DNA from: JAJPHU01 sp035553375 | GTDB lineage: Bacteria; Planctomycetota; Planctomycetia; Gemmatales; Gemmataceae | DNA: 64,000 nucleotides | Assembly: GCA_035553375.1 (NCBI GenBank) | Contig: DATNCY010000264.1 | Coordinates: forward strand, 5,140-69,139 | Direction of reading: 5' to 3' | Shown: positions 7,748 through 16,246 of the stretch, one piece after another | How positions within the stretch are numbered: the stretch's first letter is position 1 | How the letters are laid out: every line of letters begins with the position of its first letter | The notes under the pieces: generated by a model | The model's input: the letters and a program-made list of their open reading frames with translations, nothing else | The model's database searches: none | What the model was told of the DNA's origin: nothing | Translations under genes and position numbers: made by a program

Positions 7748-10114
7748 TTACTTCTCCTCCGTGACTCGCCATTTCAGCACACCGCCCGAGAACTTCGCTT
7801 GGAGTTTCACTTCCAGCCGCAGTTCGCGCGTCGTCACCGGCTCGAACGCCACCTTGTTAAACTGATCGAGCGCTGTGCCATAGTGTTCGTCCTTGAGTAA
7901 TTTCACCGGCTTCCACTCCTTGCCGTCCAGCCACAGCAACCGCCATTCGGCCGGCACCCGACATGCGCCGACGCCCGTATCGTCGAACCAGTACACGGAC
8001 GATGCCGACAACGTGCGTGGCTTCGCGCTTCGATACGACAGCCATTCGACGCTGCCGTGATGGTCCCACCACGTCATGCGGCGGATAGCGTGATCCTTCG
8101 ACGATTTCGGCACCTCGCCGTCATTAAGCGTTTCCAGCGTGTCGGTCGGATTGAGATGAGAAGCGCGGATGCGTAGGCCGTTGACGAGCGCCCCATCTTC
8201 GCCGGGAACCTCGGCGCGTTCCGGCGTCTCGGCCAGCCAGACGAGCATCGGCCCCGACTTGCGATTGTCCCAGGCGAAGTAGGGCACCGCGCGAATTGTC
8301 ACCGGCTTCGTCTCCCATTTTTCGCCCGGCCGCGACACCGCCAGCGCCCGACCCGAGACAATCACGACGCCGCCAAGAACATCCTTGTCGAATTTCGCCG
8401 ACAGTTTCGCGCCCCTCGGTAAACACAAGTTGCGCACGCTGCCGCCGTTGTCCACGCCTTCCACACAGTAAACCATCGGCCCACGCTGGAGCGCTACTCG
8501 GCCGACATCGGCTTTGACACGCGGATCGGCATGCACGCGCTCAACCGGCATTGGCAGGGACAAGCGAATGACATCGCCGGCCTTCCACGTCCGCGTCAGG
8601 CGAACATAGCCGTGATCCACCGCCGCCGCTGTCCTCGCGCCATTGATCGTCAGGCTCGGCTCCATGCGGCACCAACCGGGAATGCGCAGATTCACGTCGA
8701 ACGCGAAACTTCTCTCCGGTTCGACGACGATTTCAATATCGCCATCCCACGGATATTTCGTCTTCTCGGTCAGACTCACCTTGCCATCCTTCAGCGGAAT
8801 AATCGTATGGTTGCCCATGTACAGCACCGACCAAATGGCATTGTCGCGCTGCGCCCACACACGCTCGCCCATGCCGGGGATGTAGCGAACGATGTTGGTC
8901 GGACAGCACGAGCAACCGAACCATTCTTCGCGATGATGCCGGCCGACGCTGCCCAGCGGATTGACATAGAAAAAGCGATCGCCGCTCAGCGATACGCCGG
9001 ACAACAAACCGTTATAGACCTCGCGCTCCAGCACATCGGCGTACGAGCCGTCGCCGCTCATTAAAAACATGCGGTGATTCCACAGCGCCATGCCGATCGC
9101 GGCGCACGTTTCGGCGTAGGCCGAATCGTTGGGCAGATCGTAGGGCACGGTGAAGCCTTCATTGCTGGCCGACGGCCCAATGCCGCCGGTGACGTACATC
9201 TTGCGATCGACGACATCGTGCCAGATGTTCGTGATGGCGCTCAGCAACGCCTTATCGCCGGTGATGCCGGCCATGTCCGCCATGCCGCAATAAAGATACA
9301 TCGCGCGCACGGCATGGCCGGCGACCTCGTTTTGTTCGCGGATCGGCTTATGATCCTGGGCGTATTCGCCGAACAGCCGCCGTTTGTCCTTGTGGCCGCG
9401 CGTGTCGAGGAAGAACTGAGCCAGTTTCAGATAACGCTCTTGTTTCGTCGCCCGGTATAGCTTCACCAGGGCCAGTTCGATCTCCTCATGGCCGGACGTA
9501 TCGACCTTCTTGCCGGGACCGAACGTGTGGTCGATGTGGTCGGCCAGCTTGATCGCCACGTCGAGCAGCTTGCGCTTGCCCGTCGCCTGCTGGTAGGCGA
9601 CGGCCGCCTCGATGAGATGACCGGCGCAGTAGAGTTCATGGCCGTACTGGATGTTCTTCCAACGCCCGTCGGGTTTGACCAGGGTGAAATAGGTGTTCAA
9701 ATAGCCGTCCGGTTGCTGAGCGGCGGCGATCTTATCGATGATGGCATCGGTTCGCTTTTCCAGTTCGGCGTCGCGCTGACTGCTCAACGTGTAGGCGATG
9801 CCTTCGATCACCTTGTACAGATCGGAGTCGTCGAACAGCAGTCCCTTGTGCTTGCCCTCTACGAGTTTGCCGGCGATGGCGAAGTTACGGATACGCCCAG
9901 TGATTTCGCACTGGTGCAGGTTCGCTTCGATGGTCGCGGTCCGGTTGGCGTGGATGTGTTTGCTCCAAAAGCCATCCGTAATGTGGACATCCTGAAAGGG
10001 TACCGCTTGTAGGGGCGGGGTTATCCCGCCCTTATCGTCCGCGTGTATGGTGTGTGAAGTCAGTCCGACAACGGCGACCGCGATCAACCATCTAAAGTGA
10101 AACCATCGGCCCAT
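7748..10114 (-). CDS. GH127 beta-L-arabinofuranosidase-like glycoside hydrolase
   Basis: A 788-residue secreted enzyme. Residues 1-25 are a signal peptide. The main domain is an alpha/alpha barrel of the GH127 (former DUF1680) family, followed by beta-sandwich domains. In GH127 a Zn-bound cysteine is the nucleophile. The candidate zinc ligands are visible: AETC gives Glu335 and Cys337, and GCSCCPTN gives Cys403 and Cys404. The YVTGGIGPSASNEGF segment before them is also typical. It probably removes arabinofuranose or a related sugar from plant or algal polysaccharide outside the cytoplasm. The gene is convergent with the Dev operon, and no SusC/D or other glycosidase is adjacent. Confidence 0.9.
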   Translation of the reverse strand: MGRWFHFRWLIAVAVVGLTSHTIHADDKGGITPPLQAVPFQDVHITDGFWSKHIHANRTATIEANLHQCEITGRIRNFAIAGKLVEGKHKGLLFDDSDLYKVIEGIAYTLSSQRDAELEKRTDAIIDKIAAAQQPDGYLNTYFTLVKPDGRWKNIQYGHELYCAGHLIEAAVAYQQATGKRKLLDVAIKLADHIDHTFGPGKKVDTSGHEEIELALVKLYRATKQERYLKLAQFFLDTRGHKDKRRLFGEYAQDHKPIREQNEVAGHAVRAMYLYCGMADMAGITGDKALLSAITNIWHDVVDRKMYVTGGIGPSASNEGFTVPYDLPNDSAYAETCAAIGMALWNHRMFLMSGDGSYADVLEREVYNGLLSGVSLSGDRFFYVNPLGSVGRHHREEWFGCSCCPTNIVRYIPGMGERVWAQRDNAIWSVLYMGNHTIIPLKDGKVSLTEKTKYPWDGDIEIVVEPERSFAFDVNLRIPGWCRMEPSLTINGARTAAAVDHGYVRLTRTWKAGDVIRLSLPMPVERVHADPRVKADVGRVALQRGPMVYCVEGVDNGGSVRNLCLPRGAKLSAKFDKDVLGGVVIVSGRALAVSRPGEKWETKPVTIRAVPYFAWDNRKSGPMLVWLAETPERAEVPGEDGALVNGLRIRASHLNPTDTLETLNDGEVPKSSKDHAIRRMTWWDHHGSVEWLSYRSAKPRTLSASSVYWFDDTGVGACRVPAEWRLLWLDGKEWKPVKLLKDEHYGTALDQFNKVAFEPVTTRELRLEVKLQAKFSGGVLKWRVTEEK

Positions 10115-10143
10115 GTGCGTATCTCCTTGGTGACAGCCTTATG

Positions 10144-10950
10144 TCAGCGGCTTAACAGTCCGGCATCAAGAACGAATTGCGAGCCGGTGATGAATCGCGC
10201 CTTATCGGACACGAGGTAGACGACGGCGGCGGCCACATCTTCCGGCTCGATCCACGGCGCGGCCAGCAAGTTTCCCGCCGAGCGCTCGGCAATTTCGCGC
10301 GTCGTCGCGCCCTCCAGAGCTGCCAAGCCATCGTTCATCGGCGTGTTGACGCCCGTTGGATGCAGCGACACGACGCGGATGTTATAAGGGGCCAACTCGA
10401 TCGCCCATGATTTCGTCAAGCCGACCAGCCCCCATTTCGACGCCGCGTAATGGCTCAAGCGCGCCATGCCGCGCAACCCCGCCACCGAGGAATTGTTGAT
10501 GATGACGCCCGCCTTGCGCGCGATCATGTGCGGAATCACCCGCCGCGCCATCAACCACGCCCCCTTGAGATTGATGTCGAGCATGGCGTCCCACGCTTCC
10601 TCCGTCAACTCGTGGGCCAGCCCATAGGCGCAGATGCCGGCGTTGTTAAACAGAATATCGATTCGGCCCAGATGGGCGATTGTCTCACTTACCGCCGCTG
10701 ACACCGCATTGTCATCGCGCACATCGGCGGCGAACGCCAGACATTCGACGCCGAGTTGCCGGCATTCCTCCGCCAGCGTGTCGAGCGCCTGCGGCGAACC
10801 GAGAGCGTAGCCCGGATAGCTGAGCGTGCGGGCCACGTCCAGCGCCGCGATGTGAACGCCTTCACGCGCCAGAGCCAATGCCGTCGCCCGTCCTTGCCCG
10901 TGGGCGGCACCCGTAATCAGGGCGACACGGCCCGCCATTTCGTTCGCCAT
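10144..10950 (-). CDS. Short-chain dehydrogenase/reductase, possibly mycofactocin-type
   Basis: A 268-residue classical SDR. The nucleotide-binding motif is TGAAHGQGR (about 13-21), NNAG is at 102-105, Ser is at about 154, and the catalytic YAASK is at 168-172. The sequence ends with FVLDAG, typical of tetrameric SDRs. The AAHGQGR motif plus an insert after the second strand (about residues 42-60) resembles SDRs that hold a non-exchangeable NAD and work with mycofactocin. No mycofactocin genes are in the window, so that assignment is only a suggestion. The AhpD-like gene ends three bases upstream, so the two are probably one operon. Substrate unknown. Confidence 0.85.
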   Translation of the reverse strand: MANEMAGRVALITGAAHGQGRATALALAREGVHIAALDVARTLSYPGYALGSPQALDTLAEECRQLGVECLAFAADVRDDNAVSAAVSETIAHLGRIDILFNNAGICAYGLAHELTEEAWDAMLDINLKGAWLMARRVIPHMIARKAGVIINNSSVAGLRGMARLSHYAASKWGLVGLTKSWAIELAPYNIRVVSLHPTGVNTPMNDGLAALEGATTREIAERSAGNLLAAPWIEPEDVAAAVVYLVSDKARFITGSQFVLDAGLLSR

Positions 10951-10953
10951 CGC

Positions 10954-11487
10954 TTAAAGCTCCCCGCTCGCTTTGAACGGCTGCAAATACTCATCGAGGT
11001 CCACCTTCAGCGCGTTGTTGACAAGATTGGTGGCGATCATCAGCCCGCCAAAGGCGGTTAACGTGACAATCTGCGCCGGTTCCAGAAACCGCGCCAGCCG
11101 CCCATACAATTCGTCGGACACACCATTGGGATCGCGTGCCAGCTGACGGCCATAATCGACCACGGCTTGCGCGCGTTCGTCCAGCACCAGCGCATCGGGG
11201 TTGTCGCCCGCCTCGATGAGGATGCGTCGAAAGAACGTCGAGCAAATCAGGCAATCCGTCTGTGTCGAGACGGCGTGGGCAAATAGCGTGGTCAGCCGTT
11301 CGCCCAGAAACGCCCGCGCCGCGTCGCGCAGCGGATACCACTGCATGAGCGCATGCAGCGCCACCGGCGAATGAGCCAGGGTGCGTTTCATATTGGTGAC
11401 GCGCCCGCCGGCGGCGACTTGGTGATCGAGTTCGAGACGCGCGGCGGGTTCTGCTTGCTCGTGTTCCAGCGGCCGAATGCGAGCCAT
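10954..11487 (-). CDS. Carboxymuconolactone decarboxylase/AhpD-like protein
   Basis: A 177-residue protein of the CMD/AhpD fold. The centre has DCLICSTFF, the CxxC redox pair of alkylhydroperoxidase-like members, followed by a helix with a conserved acidic pattern. The C-terminal helices (TLTAFGGLMIATN) match the family. I chose the ATG at 11487 because AGGAGA lies seven bases upstream; an earlier start at 11550 lacks this. It is the first gene of a probable two-gene operon with the SDR, which begins four bases downstream. Likely a peroxidase-like or oxidative-stress protein. Confidence 0.8.
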   Translation of the reverse strand: MARIRPLEHEQAEPAARLELDHQVAAGGRVTNMKRTLAHSPVALHALMQWYPLRDAARAFLGERLTTLFAHAVSTQTDCLICSTFFRRILIEAGDNPDALVLDERAQAVVDYGRQLARDPNGVSDELYGRLARFLEPAQIVTLTAFGGLMIATNLVNNALKVDLDEYLQPFKASGEL

Positions 11488-11546
11488 GCGGCGTTCTCCT
11501 ATCCTGATGGCGACTTGCTCCCATGATTCCAGATGGGACGACAAAG

Positions 11547-11720
11547 TCAATCGTTCGGACAGCTACGAAAACCAGTTCGTCCCTCCGGCACACGTCCAGG
11601 CCGGACGGATAGGCGGAGCGCGCATAGCCCGTCGAGGACCAGCGCACTCTTGCCGCAGCCAGTCGGCCCGGTGAGAATCCGTGCCTGCGCGAACGTCTCG
11701 ACTATCATGAGCAAGAGAGG
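11547..11720 (-). pseudogene. Possible P-loop NTPase remnant in a 308-bp gap
   Basis: The gap 11488-11795 contains no clear gene. On the minus strand a short frame encodes ARILTGPTGCGKSALVLDG, a good Walker A with its surroundings, then degenerates and stops at 11547. It recalls the first 20 residues of a MiaA-like or nuclease-type NTPase. It is too short to be functional. It could be chance in GC-rich DNA. Confidence 0.25.
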
Positions 11721-11795
11721 ATAGAGAAGCCGGTTTGCCTGGGACACTATCCTCTGTGTAACCAAGAGCCAGCTGTCCAGCAAGGAATCGCTTCC

Positions 11796-12251
11796 ATGCC
11801 ACGCTTTGAGATGATCGAAACCCTGGCCGCGCCGCTGTCGCGTGTCTTCGACTTCTTCAGCCGCCCCGCCAATCTGGTGAAGATTTCTCCTCCCGAACTC
11901 CACTTTCAGCTACTGAGCGGGCCCGAGCAATTGCATCTGAGCGCTCGCGTCACCTTGCAAGGCCGTCGCTGGGGGCTGTCGCAGCGCTTCGTCAACGAGG
12001 TGACAATCTGGGAACCGGAACTGCGCTTCGTCGATGAACAGCGCGAAGGTCCCTTCAAAAAATGGATTCACACCCACCAGTTCGAGGTGTTGGCCGACGG
12101 CGGCACGCGCGTGATGGATCGCATTGACTATGAGACGCCCGGCGGCATGCTGGGGTTCGTCATCACCGCCAAGGCGGTGGAACGCGATTTGAAGTGGATT
12201 TTCGAGTATCGCCGCGAGAAGCTGATGGAATTGCTCAACGGTCAAGCGTGA
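11796..12251 (+). CDS. SRPBCC (START-like) ligand-binding protein
   Basis: A 151-residue single-domain protein of the SRPBCC superfamily, near the COG4276 cell-division-inhibitor-like group. The N-terminal FDFFSRPANLVKISPPEL is typical, as is the central FVDEQREGPFKKWIHTHQF. The C-terminal long helix (WIFEYRREKLMELL) closes the hydrophobic cavity. It should bind a lipid-like ligand; none can be named. There are 17 bases to the downstream deaminase gene, so the two are probably co-transcribed. Confidence 0.8.
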   Translation: MPRFEMIETLAAPLSRVFDFFSRPANLVKISPPELHFQLLSGPEQLHLSARVTLQGRRWGLSQRFVNEVTIWEPELRFVDEQREGPFKKWIHTHQFEVLADGGTRVMDRIDYETPGGMLGFVITAKAVERDLKWIFEYRREKLMELLNGQA

Positions 12252-12268
12252 CATCTTCAGGAGTACGC

Positions 12269-12766
12269 ATGGCGAACCCACTCGATCACGGACGATACAT
12301 GCGGCGCGCCATCGAATTGGCCCGCCAAGTCCCGGAGCTGCCTTTCGGTGCCGTGATCGTCCACGGCAATACGGGCGATGTCATCGCCGAGGGGTTCAAC
12401 CGCTCTGCGGAGAATCCCACCTGGCACGGCGAGATCGACGCGCTCAATCAGTGCGCCCGCGTCCATCCGGGCATCGACTGGTCGCCGTTGGTGCTGTACA
12501 CCACGGCTGAGCCGTGTCCCATGTGCGCGTCGGCCATTCTCTGGGCCGGCCTGCGCGCGATCGTTTTCGGCTCGTCGATCCCTTATTTGCAGAGCCTGGG
12601 ATGGTGGCAAATTGACCTCCGCGCCGAGGAAGTGCTGCGGCAAGCCCCGTTTCGTTCGTGTCAACTTGTGGGCGGCGTTCTTGAAAGCGAATGCAATGCG
12701 CTGTTTGTCCAAGCAGGCCAGCGGTGGCGTGGCCGCCTCAATGCAGGCGAAGAGACTGGGAATTAG
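12269..12766 (+). CDS. Nucleoside/guanine deaminase-like protein
   Basis: A 165-residue zinc-dependent cytidine-deaminase-fold enzyme. The zinc site is visible: HGE (His53, Glu55 as proton shuttle) and PCPMC (Cys83, Cys86). LPFGAVIV and the WAGLRAIVFGSS segment are typical of GuaD/TadA-like deaminases. The usual HAE is HGE here. The start follows AGGAG with good spacing. The specificity is uncertain: guanine, cytosine or another base is possible. The last four bases overlap the convergent EI24 gene. Confidence 0.82.
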   Translation: MANPLDHGRYMRRAIELARQVPELPFGAVIVHGNTGDVIAEGFNRSAENPTWHGEIDALNQCARVHPGIDWSPLVLYTTAEPCPMCASAILWAGLRAIVFGSSIPYLQSLGWWQIDLRAEEVLRQAPFRSCQLVGGVLESECNALFVQAGQRWRGRLNAGEETGN

Positions 12767-13563
12767 GCGGGAAGAACCACATCCACGACATCGCGCCGAG
12801 AACGATGGGCACGCTCATCGGCGACGACAAGCTGCGTCGCGCCGGCGACGCCCATTGGCAGAATCACCAGCACCATGCCGGGCACAATGATGACCGCAGC
12901 CCATAACAGCCCGAACAAGGTGAAGGCGCCGAAATTGCGGCCTACCCACGCAAAGCGTGCTTCCAGCCCGACGCCGCGCATGGCCAACGGATAATCGATG
13001 AAGTCCCACGCCAGCATCCAACCGCAAACGATCAGCTTCAACGGCACCGTCACGATTGCGGCGGGCGGAAAGAAAAAGCTGATGAGGAAGAGAACGGTTA
13101 ACAATGTCCCGCCTATCAGCAGCGCGATAAGTACCGCCTTGGCCGTGCTGAACAGATTGGCGATGAACGACGTTTTCGGCGCAGCGTGGCCGGTCAGGGC
13201 AATTTCCTGAGCGTGCGAGATGCTCTCCAGCGCGAAGCCGGACAACGGCTGCGCCAGGCTTAGCGCCAGCAGCATCGCCAGCACAAGACCCACCACATCA
13301 AGAAAGATGGCCAAACTCCACCAACCGATTTTGCCCCACGCGCCGAGATCGTCGCCCAACAGCGATGTACTCAGGTGATGCGATCCCCAGATGGCCAGCC
13401 CAGTCAGGCCGCAAGACAGCAGCAGGAGTATGGTCGTGGGCACCATCGCGTAGCCCCACACGCGCGGCGTGCTGACCACGAAAGCGATGCCGCGACCGAA
13501 CGCCTCTATGCCGCTAAACAGACCGATCTTGTCGGGCGCGTTGACAACAGTTCTTTGACGCAT
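12763..13563 (-). CDS. EI24-domain membrane protein
   Basis: A 266-residue membrane protein of the EI24/CysZ-like family. It opens with a short cytoplasmic stretch (FSGIEAFGRGIAFVVSTPRVW), then about six hydrophobic segments. WDFIDYPLAMRGVGLEARF is the family's conserved loop (the 'D-P-L-x-R' region in related proteins). CysZ imports sulfate, but most EI24 members have no known role. I took the ATG at 13563; ATGs at 13614 and 13683 would add a leader without similarity. The gene is convergent with the deaminase and divergent from the ECF sigma gene. Confidence 0.78.
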   Translation of the reverse strand: MRQRTVVNAPDKIGLFSGIEAFGRGIAFVVSTPRVWGYAMVPTTILLLLSCGLTGLAIWGSHHLSTSLLGDDLGAWGKIGWWSLAIFLDVVGLVLAMLLALSLAQPLSGFALESISHAQEIALTGHAAPKTSFIANLFSTAKAVLIALLIGGTLLTVLFLISFFFPPAAIVTVPLKLIVCGWMLAWDFIDYPLAMRGVGLEARFAWVGRNFGAFTLFGLLWAAVIIVPGMVLVILPMGVAGATQLVVADERAHRSRRDVVDVVLPA

Positions 13564-13701
13564 AGAGGACTCGTGAATGAGGACGCGAACAATATCCGTG
13601 GCAACGCTCTCCATTGTACGCGGGAGATAAAATGGATACGAAGGACAAAAACGGTCCTTGCAGCTTGTGTTTCGGTTCGGCACTTACGGGAGGCGGCGCG
13701 G

Positions 13702-14436
13702 ATGGCAGACGCGAATAAGGATCGCCTTCTCGCCAACACCAACACGCTATGGGGTCTGGTGACGGAGGCGAACCACGGTCCCGAGGAAGCCGCGCAGCGC
13801 GCCCGCGCGGCGTTGCTGGACCGCTACAAGGGTGCGGTGCATGCTTATCTGCTCGGCGCGCTGCGCGATGCGAATGCGGCCGACGATTTGGCCCAGGAGT
13901 TTTATCTGCGCTTCGTGCGCGGCGATCTTCGCAACGCCAATCCCGAAAAGGGTCGCTTCCGCGATCTTGTGAAGACGACGCTGTTTCATCTCATCGTCGA
14001 TTATCAGCGCCGCCAAAAGGCGCGCCCGCAACCGCTGCCGCCCGACGACATCGGTTCGGCCAGCGTCTCACCCGATGTCCTCCCTTCGGAGGAGCAATTT
14101 CTCGACAGCTGGCGTCAACAATTGCTCGGCCAGGCCTGGAACGCCTTGCGTCTCCACGACACCACATATTACACGGTGCTGCTTCTGCGTGCCGAGAATA
14201 GCGAATTATCCTCGGCGGAGATGGCCGAACAGCTGAGTGTCCAGTTCGGCCACGCCGTCAGCGCCGACTGGGTGCGCACACGGGTGAAACGCGCGCGAGA
14301 ACAATTCACCGATTTGCTGCTCGACGAATTGGCGCAGTCGATGGCGAACCCGACACGCGAACACATGGAAGAGGAGTTAGCGGATCTGCAATTGCTCGTG
14401 TACTGTCAGGACGCTGTTGCGCGGTGGAAGGGTTGA
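13702..14436 (+). CDS. ECF-type RNA polymerase sigma factor
   Basis: A 244-residue sigma-70 family regulator. Region 2 is recognisable in DRYKGAVHAYLLGALRD through AADDLAQEFYLRFV and FRDLVKTTLFHLIVDYQRR, with the usual DDLAQEF in 2.2. Region 4 is more divergent (SSAEMAEQLSVQFG and VRTRVKRAREQF). The length and the long linker between regions 2 and 4 fit planctomycete-specific ECF groups. GGGAGG precedes the ATG at 13702; upstream in-frame sequence overlaps the EI24 promoter region. No anti-sigma gene is next to it, so how it is controlled is not evident. Confidence 0.8.
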   Translation: MADANKDRLLANTNTLWGLVTEANHGPEEAAQRARAALLDRYKGAVHAYLLGALRDANAADDLAQEFYLRFVRGDLRNANPEKGRFRDLVKTTLFHLIVDYQRRQKARPQPLPPDDIGSASVSPDVLPSEEQFLDSWRQQLLGQAWNALRLHDTTYYTVLLLRAENSELSSAEMAEQLSVQFGHAVSADWVRTRVKRAREQFTDLLLDELAQSMANPTREHMEEELADLQLLVYCQDAVARWKG

Positions 14437-14585
14437 CAGCGAATGGCTCGCCTGGGGGGATGGGGAACGGCGGTAAGTCACGCTTGTGACGCATCGAGAT
14501 GGGAGTTGCCTCCCGCCACCAAATCCACATGCCGCCCTGGTGGTTTCAGGATTGTGGTAAGCGTCTCTCCTCGCCCCCTGTACTT

Positions 14586-14645
14586 AGGGCGCGTCCAAGA
14601 ATAACTTCGGGTTAGCCGCTTGGAAGTCATTCTTGGACGCGCCCT
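14586..14645. terminator. Inverted repeat between convergent genes, possible bidirectional terminator
   Basis: 22-bp arms at 14586-14607 and 14624-14645 pair with one mismatch around a 16-nt loop. It lies between the ends of the sigma factor and lipoprotein genes, so it could stop transcription from both sides. There is no clear U-tract, and a dispersed repeat is equally possible. The rest of the gap 14437-14677 shows nothing else. Confidence 0.6.
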
Positions 14646-14677
14646 TGGGGAGAGAGGAGAGCTTGGCGGACGGACTC

Positions 14678-15265
14678 TTAGCGGGAGGAAGTATTCTTCG
14701 CACGCTCCGCGATCACCTTGGCCAGGTAAGTGTCCGGGTCGCGCTTCACTTTCGCCGCGCATCCTGGGCAGCAGACGTAAACGGTCTGACCACGAACAGT
14801 CACCGGAGTGGCGTCGCCGGATGGATCCAACTCATCCCCCGTCACGGGGCACGTTTTCTGGCCTCCGTAAAGTCCCGAGGCGACAGGAAGGCTCACGGCA
14901 GGCGACGCCGCATTCTGTCCCGATCGCTCCGCGGACACCTTGGCGAGATAGGCATCCGGGTTCGCCTTTACCTTCGCCGCGCACTGCTGGCAACAAACGT
15001 AAATGGTCTGCCCCTTCACCACCACGGAGAGAGGATTGGCGATCCCAGCCAAAGACGCCCCCGAAACCGGGCAGGTCTTCTGTCCTCCATAGGCAGTCTC
15101 GGCCGCGACCTGCCCCCCGCTATTGACGTAGCCGGCTCCTGCCGTTGGCGCGGCATGGCTCTCGCAACATCCGCTTCGGCATAGCCCGTTTCCAGAGCGG
15201 CAGCCGGTCAACGACAGCAGGGACAACAGCCCGAGAACCCCCGCACAGAACGTCCTTGTTCGCAT
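14678..15265 (-). CDS. Lipoprotein with tandem YHS-like metal-binding repeats
   Basis: A 195-residue lipoprotein. The N-terminal signal ends in LTGCRSG, a lipobox. Two repeats of about 55 residues follow. Each has GGQKTCPV(S/T)G, a short beta stretch, GQT(I/V)YVCC..CAAKVK, and PD.YLAKV.AER. The CP and CC..C cysteines resemble YHS/TRASH heavy-metal-binding domains, so copper or iron binding at the cell surface is likely. A short Cys-rich stretch (GLCRSGCCESH) precedes the repeats. GAGGAG lies before the ATG at 15265. The gene is divergent from a SufR-like regulator, with a palindrome in the shared promoter region, which suggests metal- or Fe-S-dependent control. Confidence 0.82.
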   Translation of the reverse strand: MRTRTFCAGVLGLLSLLSLTGCRSGNGLCRSGCCESHAAPTAGAGYVNSGGQVAAETAYGGQKTCPVSGASLAGIANPLSVVVKGQTIYVCCQQCAAKVKANPDAYLAKVSAERSGQNAASPAVSLPVASGLYGGQKTCPVTGDELDPSGDATPVTVRGQTVYVCCPGCAAKVKRDPDTYLAKVIAERAKNTSSR

Positions 15266-15430
15266 CGCGCGCTCCTCTTTTGTCTTCTCACTTCCGTTAC
15301 CATCGGAGCCTGGTCCACGCGAACCTTCTCCGAAGGGCTTGGGCTGCCAAGACATCCTTTCCCGGCTTTCCTCAAGCCCACCCTACAAGTGTTGCTGGTC
15401 GGGTGGCGATGCCTTTCCTATCGGATATTC

Positions 15431-15465
15431 GGCAAATAAGTCAACAGCTTTTTTGACTTATTGCC
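15431..15465. promoter_or_regulatory. Palindromic operator candidate between divergent lipoprotein and regulator
   Basis: Arms at 15431-15444 and 15453-15465 form the dyad GGCAAATAAGTCAA / TTGACTTATTGCC around 8 bases, with one unpaired A. It is AT-rich in otherwise GC-rich DNA and lies about 50 bp before the regulator gene. Winged-helix SufR-type repressors bind such dyads. The TTGACT half could also serve as a -35 element. Confidence 0.55.
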
Positions 15466-15512
15466 CTCAGTCCCTTCGGCCGTACAATGAGCAATAAAGG
15501 AGGATGGGCGAG

Positions 15513-16190
15513 ATGGCGGCAACGGGTTGGAACAGGCGCTTCTTGGCGAGTACGCGCGGACGCATCCTTTCGGTACTGCGCCGAAGTGGCGGGACCGTTA
15601 ACGATCTGGCAGAGGCGACCGGACTGTCGGACAATGCCGTGCGGGCGCACCTGACCACATTAGAGCGCGACGGCTTCGTCCAACCAGCCGGGACTCGCCC
15701 CAGCACGCGGAAGCCAAACGTCGTCTACGAACTGACGCCCGAGGCGGCGCAGGTTTTTCCCAAGCCCTACGCCGCTGTCCTTCAGCAACTCCTGGAAGTC
15801 CTCACCGAGCGCCTTGCGCCAGCCGACCTGGATGCGATTCTCCGCGCCGTCGGACAGCGTGTGGCTGGGGGATTCCGTCACGCCGTCCAAGCGACGGAGC
15901 CGCGCGAGCGAATCCTGCAAGTTCTCGGGGTACTCGAAGAGATTGGAGGACTTGCCGAAATGGAGGAACACGAAGAAAAGCTGTGTATCCGCGGCTTTGA
16001 CTGTCCTCTCGGTGGGGCGATTACCGGACATCGGCAAGTGTGTCGCGTGGCGGAGACTCTGCTGGCGGACCTTCTCGGCATGCCCGTACAGGAGCAGTGC
16101 CGGACAATCGATGGTTCGGTTCGGTGCTACTTTGAGGTTGCTGCGGCGTGGGGGAACACCGAGGAAGGGCAAGTCGGTCCTGCTCCATGA
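15513..16190 (+). CDS. SufR-like winged-helix regulator with C-terminal Cys cluster
   Basis: A 225-residue transcription regulator. Residues 5-75 are a winged helix (NDLAEATGLSDNAVRAHL, then GFVQPAGTRP and VYELTPEA). The C-terminal domain carries cysteines in the pattern of SufR-type Fe-S sensors: LCIRGFDCPLGG, HRQVCRVAE, EQCRTIDGSVRC. In SufR such cysteines hold a [4Fe-4S] cluster that controls DNA binding. I chose the ATG at 15513 because AAAGGAGG at 15496-15503 is nine bases upstream; the ATG at 15504 touches the ribosome site. The target is probably its own promoter and the divergent metal-binding lipoprotein. Confidence 0.8.
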   Translation: MAATGWNRRFLASTRGRILSVLRRSGGTVNDLAEATGLSDNAVRAHLTTLERDGFVQPAGTRPSTRKPNVVYELTPEAAQVFPKPYAAVLQQLLEVLTERLAPADLDAILRAVGQRVAGGFRHAVQATEPRERILQVLGVLEEIGGLAEMEEHEEKLCIRGFDCPLGGAITGHRQVCRVAETLLADLLGMPVQEQCRTIDGSVRCYFEVAAAWGNTEEGQVGPAP

Positions 16191-16246
16191 AGAAGTGGTC
16201 ATCCGTTGTTTTCCTTCTTGCGATTGCAATTACGATGAAGGCAAAG

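Noticed and set aside
10954..10954. Mycofactocin system near the SDR
   Set aside because: No mftA-F genes occur in the window; only the SDR motif hints at it.
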